A stretch of DNA of 64,000 bases, from assembly GCA_023313575.1 (NCBI GenBank), contig JAJTTP010000022.1:124001-188000 (forward strand), read 5' to 3'. The notes beneath the pieces are model-generated. The model saw only the letters and a program-made list of their open reading frames with translations. It searched no databases and had not been told where the DNA came from. Made by a program: the position numbers and the translations under genes. Below, piece by piece: positions 56,301 to 64,000 of the stretch (positions are counted from its first letter, which is position 1; each line of letters opens with the position of its first letter). Source of the stretch: Eutypella sp. D-1. Lineage: Eukaryota; Ascomycota; Sordariomycetes; Xylariales; Diatrypaceae.

Positions 56301-57445
56301 TTACCACACTCCTACTCTCACTTCCTTTCAGCTGGTCCCCGTCGCCGGTTTACAACTTTTTTCTCTCCTTACCAACCTCAACTTAGAAGCCGTCCCCGTC
56401 CCCGTCGCATTGTCGCATTTTTGGTCGCATTCATTCGCGCCAGGAAGAGAGCGTGAACGACAGAGATTTGAATCGACGAACCCCGGGAGAAGAAGCAGAA
56501 AACCCGACAGATTACGAAAAGCAAAAAACCCCGGCAACCAAAAAAAAAAATCACGATTCACATCAATTCACATACTAATTCACTCCTGCGGAAGAAGAAG
56601 CTACACTACCATTACTATATAAGTACTATATGTGCAGACGCCAGCCCATCACAACTCATCTTTCACCATCCATCAGAGACAGTCAGCAAGTTAGCGGGTT
56701 AGCGAGTGAGCGAGAGAACGATATAGAACGAGCACGAGAGAGAGAGAGAGAAACGAGCACGCTTCCCTTTGAATACAACGGACGCCCTTACTGACGTATA
56801 CTGACGTACACTCGCGTCTAATTTACAACGCCCATCCCATATATGAATAACCAATGATAAATATCAGTTGGTGCGCGACAACCTTGGAGATCCGGATATT
56901 GCCCTGGCTTGCTCACTCATGAGAATTAATATTGTCATTTAATGTGGTATGTTTGGTATATGATATTTGACAGGTAATTCAGTCCCTTTTTCATAACCAG
57001 GTGCTTATTCGAACCTTCTCAAATTTCCGACCTCATTCCAGCTTTCCTATTTTTAATATCAAATTGTATGAATTTGTCTCGCTGTCTTCTATACCCCCCC
57101 TCCTCCCCCCCTTTTACCTTTGCCGCTTCTAGCCCACACATGCACACAAGCACACATATGCACACACACACATACACGCCCTGAGGGGCGCATAGCACAG
57201 GGACATCCTTCCATCCGGGTTTATAGGACACGCATAGAGTGCGGCACAGGCACAACACTGGAAGAAGAACACGGCACGCGGCTGCAGCGAGCACACTACG
57301 AGAGCAACACTAGCATATGTTTATTTATGTATGCAACTTCAAAGTGGCTGGCTGGATTTGGCTGGTAGGCTAGCTATAGTTGATTGTCCTGCCACCCATT
57401 CTTGGTTCCTTCTGGTGCGGCCTGATCTGAATCTGGATTTGCACT

Positions 57446-57487
57446 TGAATTTGGATTTGGATTTGGACTTGGACTTGGACTTGAATT
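57446..57487 (+). repeat. Hexanucleotide tandem repeat (TTGGAY)
   Basis: About six units of TTGGAT then TTGGAC in a row, with degenerate units on both sides, in the upstream region of the RasGAP gene. Confidence 0.75.
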
Positions 57488-57899
57488 GGGACCCTTAAAC
57501 CTGGACTCGGGCCTCGTTACGTCGTATCGAAAGAATATCGATCTACCGAGTAAATCTTAGGACTTGCCCGCCTCGGTTGCTATTGGATATTGGCAGCATT
57601 AGCACCGACATTAGACCAATCTGTCGCTGGCAAACCCCCCTCGTCTCACTCAATCCGACTCAGCCGGGCTTTGCCAAACCTTTGGAAGGCTTCCAGGTTT
57701 GCCTTATCCAGTCACTGTTACCCTATCTATTCAGCATAGTCCTTGTTCATTTCATTTTCACCGCCCGTCAGTCCAATCCAAAACTTGTGTGGCAATGCAG
57801 TCGCATATACACCTGTCCATTTGTCCACTCATCCGCCCGCCCGCCTGCCCGGTCCCCTAGCCGCTTGTGTATTGCCTGTTCTGTTTCTGGAAAGAGGGA

Positions 57900-57915
57900 G
57901 TGTGTGTGTGTGTGT
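57900..57915 (+). repeat. TG dinucleotide microsatellite
   Basis: Eight TG units, followed by a longer imperfect TG/CG-rich stretch to about 57960. Confidence 0.8.
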
Positions 57916-59232
57916 GAGTGCGCATGTGTCTATATGTGTATGCGTGTGTGTCCGTGTGGTATACATGCATGCATTGTATGGGTGATGGGTGTGTATGTTT
58001 GTGTGTATGCGCCAGTGTGCATATCTGCTTACGAGTATCATCTGCTTGCTTATCGACTTTTATGCTTGTCTCATCCCAAATACGGGAAGACGTAACACCG
58101 TAACAGCGGCAGTAATATTCGACCCTTCCCTTCGCCCTCATTTGCTCGCCCGAATCCCATTCCTTGTCCCATCCGCCCTTTCTCATTGCATGGCCATACC
58201 CGCCAAACAAATTCACAAACCCCCTTACCAAACTACCCGCCCTTGTTGCAGCCGCCCGCTAGCCCATTCCCCGCCCTATGTTGTCGAACCTGACATCTAA
58301 CGTGCTATTTACTCCAGCTAGGGCGACTACACTGTACCAGTCAATGTACCAGTCATATATGAGCAAGCAAGCGAGCCAGCAGCATTGACTTTATCGAGAG
58401 CAGGCTGAGTTATATTCGACGACTTAATACTTATTGAGTTCGCTATTACCTCCTTCTCACCCTCGATCATAATAATCGTTATTTCGACAACAGCAACAAC
58501 AACCAAAACGAAATCCCCCGCACAGAAAACTGTCGAGTCCTTTCAAGTACCGACTGGTTTAAGCTCACCCTAATCCACCCTTTGGCTTCACATCCCCGCC
58601 CCGACAAGAAATTGGACTATATACGAGCCGCCGTTCCCATCGACGGCCGCCCTCAATTTCATTGACGAAGAATTTGCGAGTATATATATTATCGTTCGGG
58701 GCCCTCAACGCATGCCTGCGAAGCACTTCAACCACTTCAACCTTCTAGAAGCACAGTATACTTCAATTGCTGCTATTTGTGGTAGTTATACTACACCCGT
58801 TACGCCGACCTGAGATCTGGCCTGGCCTAGACCTCATCTGCACTTCAGCCGTGACCGCGACCAACACTTGTTCCATAATAGGGGATAACTTGATAAAGTG
58901 AACTGCTACAACTCTCATGTAGTAGATCGTTATTGAGAACCGTTAATCATCATCAGCAACACTCCCGAAAGGTGTTCGTAATCCTCGGCGACGGTGTTCT
59001 TCAAAACGACGACTGTCAGCAAGAATAAATCGAATAACCACGAACGCAAGGATAACCCGCTGCTCACGGTTGGTTATTTGACTGTACATGACTCAACCCT
59101 GGTGGTTGTGCGTGGCACAGGACATATAACCGATCCTGGCAATCCCGTTGCCGACGTCGCAGAATAGCGGTTGTGGTGGTCAGCGGATGAACTCGTGAAG
59201 ACCACCGTTCCCCACGGTCGACTGAGCAAGCT

Positions 59233-61811
59233 ATGTCAGTCATGCTGCAGACGCCCTCCCGAGCCTCGACGGCCTCTTCGTCTTCCTTCCAGCCTATCTC
59301 CCGCCAAAACACCATGTCTTCCTACGATGGCTCGCGGTCAGCCCGCCAGTCGAAGCGGTATTCGATGTCCGCATTGTATATGTCTATGTCTGCAAATGAA
59401 ACAGAATTGGAAATTGAAGACGATCTGGCCAAAGGTGAGTTTCGTCACAAGCTTTCGACCCGCACGAAGTTCATGAGATTAACGTATTTGAACAGCGCAA
59501 AAGGTGTTGCGTGAACTAAAGGGCAAAATCTCGTCACAGTCCAAGAAGAACTTCGTGCTCGAGAAAGACGTCCGCTACCTAGACTCGCGTATCGCCTTGC
59601 TCATCCAGAACCGCATGGCCCTAGAAGAGGTGCGTCGTGAATGTCACCTGATTGAGAATGGGCGAGGACCCTCCGCTAATCGATGAATAGCAAAACGAAG
59701 TCGCTAGCCATCTAGAGGATGCGACAGACTTACAAGAGGGCGCTTTCCCTAACGACGAAAAGACGCAGAAGTACGGCAACCTCTTGTTCCTGTTGCAGTC
59801 GGAACCAAGGCACATTGCCCACCTTTGCCGCCTGGTATCGATGGCCGAGATAGACTCACTCCTCCAGACCGTCATGTTCACCATCTATGGTAACCAGTAC
59901 GAGAGTCGCGAAGAGCATCTGCTCTTGACCATGTTTCAGGTATAGCCAACCTGCTGTCGTTGAATCTCGAGTCGCTCTCGAATCAAGGCTGACTTCTGTT
60001 CTAGTCCGTCCTAACCTATCAGTTCGATACGACCGCCGAATACTCGTCCCTATTAAGAGCGAACACCCCCGTCTCTCGAATGATGACTACCTACACTAGG
60101 CGTGGGCCTGGCCAGAGTTTTCTAAGGACGGTCCTGGCTGATCGGATCAACAGCCTGATCGACCTGAAGGATCTTGACCTCGAGATTAACCCCCTCAAGG
60201 TGTATGAGCGCATGTGTGAGCAAATCGAGGAAGATACGGGCAGTCTGCCCCCACATCTGCCACGAGGTATCACCGCGGAAGAAGCCGCCGAGAATCCTCA
60301 AGTACAGGCCATCATCGAGCCTCGTCTGACGATGCTCACTGAAATTGCCAACGGCTTCCTGGCGACCATTATTGACGGTCTCGAGGAAGCTCCCTACGGT
60401 ATTCGATGGATTTGCAAGCAGATTCGAAGCTTAACGAAGCGCAAATACCCCGACGCAAACGATCAGGTCATCTGTACGCTGATTGGAGGTTTCTTCTTCC
60501 TGCGTTTCATCAACCCGGCTATCGTGACGCCGAAATCCTACATGTTGATCGACGGTATACCTGCCGAAAGGCCACGGCGGACGCTCACCCTCATCGCCAA
60601 GATGCTGCAAAACCTAGCTAACAAACCATCTTACGCGAAGGAACCGTATATGGCGAAATTGCAGCCGTTCATCCAACAGAACAAGGACCGCGTCAACAAG
60701 TTCATGCTGGACCTTTGCGAGGTCCAGGACTTCTACGAAAGTCTTGAGATGGACAACTACGTGGCCCTGTCCAAGAAGGACATCGAGCTCTCGATTACTC
60801 TTAACGAGATCTACGCCATGCACGGCTTGATCGAGAAGCATGCTGGAGAACTCTGTAAGGACGAGAACTCCCATCTTTCCGTAATTATCGGCGAGCTGGG
60901 TCACGCTCCCGCACAGGTACCACGCAAAGAGAACCGCGCCATCAACCTACCGTTATTCAGCCGGTGGGAGACGGCAATTGATGACCTGACGGCTGCCTTG
61001 GATATTACCCAGGAGGAAATTTTCTTCATGGAGGCCAAGTCCATCTTCGTCCAGATCATGCGTTCCATTCCTAGCAATACTTCTATCACCCGACGACCTC
61101 TCCGCCTCGAAAGGATAGCCGATGCGGCTGCGACGTCGCGCAACGATGCCGTGATGGTTCGCAAGGGTATTAGGGCGATGGAGCTTCTGAGCCAGCTTCA
61201 GGAGATGAAAGTAATCGACAAGTCCGACCACTTCAGCTTATTACGGGACGAGGTCGAACAGGAACTACAGCACCTAGGCTCCTTAAAAGATGGTGTTATC
61301 GCCGAGACGCAGAAGCTCGAGGAAGTTTACAAGACGATCCGCGATCATAATGCGTACCTCGTGGGCCAGCTCGAGACTTACAAGAGTTACCTCCACAACG
61401 TCCGCAGTCAATCCGAAGGCAAGAGTCGCAAGCAACAAAAGCAACAGGTTCTGGGTCCTTACAAGTTTACTCACCAGCAACTCGAAAAGGAAGGTGTTAT
61501 CCAGAAGAGTAACGTCCCCGACAACCGAAGAGCGAACATATACTTCAACTTCACCAGTCCCTTACCCGGTACCTTCGTCATCTCGTTACATTACAAGGGT
61601 AAGTAGCCACAATGTTGGATCTACAAAAATTTTGTGCTAACCGCAATTAGGCCGCAATCGTGGGCTTCTGGAGCTTGATCTGAAGCTCGACGACCTGCTC
61701 GAGATGCAGAAGGACAACCAGGATGACTTGGATCTCGAATACGTACAATTCAACGTGACGAAGGTCCTGGCCCTCCTGAACAAGCGATTTGCGAGGAAGA
61801 AAGGGTGGTGA
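59233..61811 (+). CDS. Ras GTPase-activating protein (RasGAP plus RasGAP_C)
   Basis: Five exons, 59233..59434, 59496..59629, 59691..59939, 60005..61598 and 61651..61811, join in frame to 779 residues with GT-AG introns of 52-65 bp. A serine-rich N terminus (about 60 residues) leads into a coiled segment ([11 protein letters not shown]...). The RasGAP domain follows: [13 protein letters not shown] with the likely arginine finger, [14 protein letters not shown] and the [14 protein letters not shown] signature (60493-60534). The C-terminal third carries the RasGAP_C domain, ending [17 protein letters not shown]. This is the architecture of fission-yeast Gap1 (Sar1)-type proteins, which raise GTP hydrolysis by Ras and, in filamentous fungi, act in polarity and development. 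All expected blocks are intact. The start codon is the first ATG in the open frame. The gene sits alone with about 10.8 kb of gene-free DNA upstream. Confidence 0.94.
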
Positions 61812-64000
61812 CCCAGCGATGTGCCAGCAAGTGCACCCTGACGATCTAGGTGTGTGACTTGCAACGCATTTGATTCGGCAATTTGGCGCGGCGTTAGGGC
61901 TAGGACTAAGTTACGACTTGATACCACTTTCTATAAATATACCAGAGTCGTACCGACTCATCCCAAGGACCTTCATGTCCCACGACATGCAGCACAGACT
62001 CTTTACAATCTTCATTTCGACACCTCGCTTGTACTATTTCGTCTTCCATTAATTCCAACTTTTTATCCTGAAGCGACCTTCGCTATCGATTCGATGGGCT
62101 AATATCGGAGCTGCATGATTTCTCACCGCGCTGCCCGCCCGCCCCCCTTTTTTTTGGCTGTTTTGGAGAAAACTCCTCGCCGGCGCCTTTTTGAACTATT
62201 ATACGGCTGATTATTCTACCCCTAATTCACGGTTTTGACGACGGATGAGCGTGGGTTCGAGCTTGTAGTGGAGGCACCTCTCGGATCAGAGCTTGTGGAT
62301 CTATCTAACTACGGCTTTTACCTTTCGGCTGGTCCAGCGGGCTTCTCGGTGTCTCTCGTGCCATCGTTTGCAGCACGGATAGTGTATGGATTTACAGTCC
62401 TTTCCTCACGTGTACGTGTTCAGAGAGAAGGAGAGCGCTGGCGGGTTTGTGCCAGCTGGGAAAGATGGAGGGATGGGTTTCCTTCCCCTTTACCTTATAT
62501 TCTCGCCCTTCATGTTTTTTTTTTGTATGGCTAGTGATGTTGTAAACCGGGCAGAGGGGGGCGCGACGCGAACGAGTAGATGGAGGACGCGCTTTTTTGG
62601 GTTTTTGTTATCTTTTTTTTCTCCTTCTCGAAACGATGAGAGCAGATGTATGTAACGTAACGATGGTTCTGATGTCCCTCTTTTCCCCGGATTTCCGAGG
62701 CGTAAACAGTTTTTTTCTTCTTTTTCTTTTTCTTTCACCCAGAGTTGAGGGGGATAACACCCTCCCCCACCCACTCCACACTCTCCCTACCCTACTGTTG
62801 CGTGCGTGGTTAAATGTGATGGATCTTTGATGATGACAGAAGGGATGGTATGGTATGGTATGGCATAGCTTTTTTAAGTTTGGTCAGTGCTGCAAAAGTT
62901 CTATATATATATGCTGCGCTCTCAGGCGAAAGGCGAGACAAAGCTGAGATGGGACGCGGTGATGGAGGGCGGATGGAACGAGATGGGATGGGATGGGATG
63001 GGATGGGTGCCTTTATTGTCATCGTATCTTGGATTAATCCTCCTTTGCATTAATCTATCTGTGCCCGTCTGTCCGTTTACTCTATCCACCTCAAGTTATT
63101 ACGAGCACGACCCTCCCACCTCTTTACGTACCTTCACATGGACCCTACCGCCGCTCCACTCCACACATGCGCTGTAGTATACTCACGTTATTATTGTTCT
63201 TGGTAGGGGAGATGGGAATAGGAATGGATGGGGCGGAGAACCCCAACCCTCTCGTATCGTGTCGTGTGTGCTTCGATCGGATACATCCGCACCTATAGAG
63301 TGCAATGATCAAGGACAGGGCACGTGTGCACTTGACGTAATCATAGGGCTGTGAAAAAAAAATTAAAATAAAAACTCCGCTGCGGATATTTTATTCATGC
63401 ATGGCATGGCATGTGTCTGCCCGTCTGTTTGTCTGGGCTGAGTCGGCAGATGGGGCAGGGAGGGCCCAGCGGAATGTGGAGATGGTGGTGGTGGTGGGGT
63501 GAGGGGGTGTGAGGGGAGAAGGGGGAGTGAAGTGAAGAAGCCGCTTGGATGAATTCGAGTAGGGGAAAAAAACAAAAGCGAAGGGGAAAGGAACGGGCTT
63601 TGGTAGATGGCTCTAGGTATTTGCGCTGAGAAACAACACACTTTCAGGTTCTTCCTATGGAAGATTCATGCTACAGGGCGAGAGTAGGAGGGAATTCCTT
63701 GATTTGATCTGCAAATCGGGTCGTGTGTATCTTTCTGCCGTCTGTATAGCTCGTGTTATTCCTTCCTCGTGTTTCGAACAGACTTGCGTGCATCTCTATA
63801 GGGAGATTGGCTTCAATTGGCACGCAAGTAGATCTTACACATAGACATATAGAGTGGGTAAGTAAGTAGGTGTGTGGATAAACCTGACCCGCATGATGTG
63901 CGGTACGATATAATGCAGTAATGGCAATGATGCGTGCTGGCGGCACGGAAGATCAATCCCCACCCCGCACGGCATCGGTCGAATCGGGAAATTTGGTCCA
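61812..64000. other. Gene-free right end of the window
   Basis: No supportable gene. The first few hundred bases are probably the 3' UTR of the RasGAP gene. Simple repeats: GGTAT units at about 62846-62862 and GATGG units at about 62982-63006. Poly-T and pyrimidine runs are common (62140-62155, 62515-62525, 62710-62740). A short TGG-type run lies at 63485-63500. Confidence 0.5.
62982..63006 (+). repeat. GATGG pentanucleotide tandem repeat
   Basis: About five units of GATGG downstream of the RasGAP gene; a similar GGTAT run lies about 130 bp upstream of it. Confidence 0.8.

Larger units (their letters stand above)
56301..59232 (+). promoter_or_regulatory. Long upstream region of the RasGAP gene
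   Basis: About 2.9 kb with no supportable gene, directly upstream of the RasGAP start. From about 56380 the sequence has the CA-, GA- and CT-rich patches usual in fungal leaders. It contains a hexameric TTGGAT/TTGGAC array at about 57446-57487, a TG run at 57900-57915 and a pyrimidine-rich stretch at 58100-58270. A long transcribed leader is likely but its start cannot be placed from sequence. Confidence 0.4.

Overview
The window reads as nuclear DNA of a filamentous ascomycete, most likely a Sordariomycete. Genes are interrupted by short GT-AG introns (53-66 bp in most models here, many with a CTAAC-type branch site). The protein families are those of Pezizomycotina: DUF3176, DUF3632, an SRPK-like kinase, an NB-ARC/TPR protein and a TPT-domain transporter. 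Gene-poor stretches are full of TAGGTA/TACCTA words. No tRNA, rRNA or CRISPR array was seen. Species was not determined.

Layout. (1) 1-23.6 kb is a sparse, core-like segment: a three-exon TPT-family sugar transporter (3907-5383), two paralogous type II membrane glycosyltransferases placed head to head across about 5.5 kb (10399-11940 minus, 17495-19273 plus), and a DUF3176 membrane protein (20813-23560 minus). (2) 23.6-48.4 kb is an accessory-looking island. It starts with a gene-poor AT-rich stretch holding a hAT-like non-autonomous element (25446-26120, 8-bp target duplication) and a solo LTR (27489-27727, 5-bp duplication). It continues with an SRPK-like kinase with a membrane tail, a secreted 4-cysteine protein with 14-residue repeats, a frameshifted kinase-like gene, an eight-exon dipeptidyl-peptidase III, a membrane-tailed protein of unknown function, an NLR with two frameshifts, a DUF3632 protein, an acidic repeat protein, a second solo LTR of the same family (46060-46300) and a disordered basic protein. 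(3) 48.4-59.2 kb has no supportable coding gene. (4) 59233-61811 is a five-exon RasGAP, followed by gene-free sequence to the end.

How it fits together. Flanking genes are housekeeping or secretory-pathway genes with long upstream regions. The island combines mobile-element scars, decaying signalling/NLR genes and repeat-bearing proteins, the mix usually found in fast-evolving, strain-variable fungal loci. Best leads: the covarying U3 hairpin in the two solo LTRs, the hAT-like element, the repeat-bearing secreted protein, the twice-frameshifted NLR, and an overlapping upstream ORF on the second glycosyltransferase. All family names come from reading motifs by eye; no database search was run.
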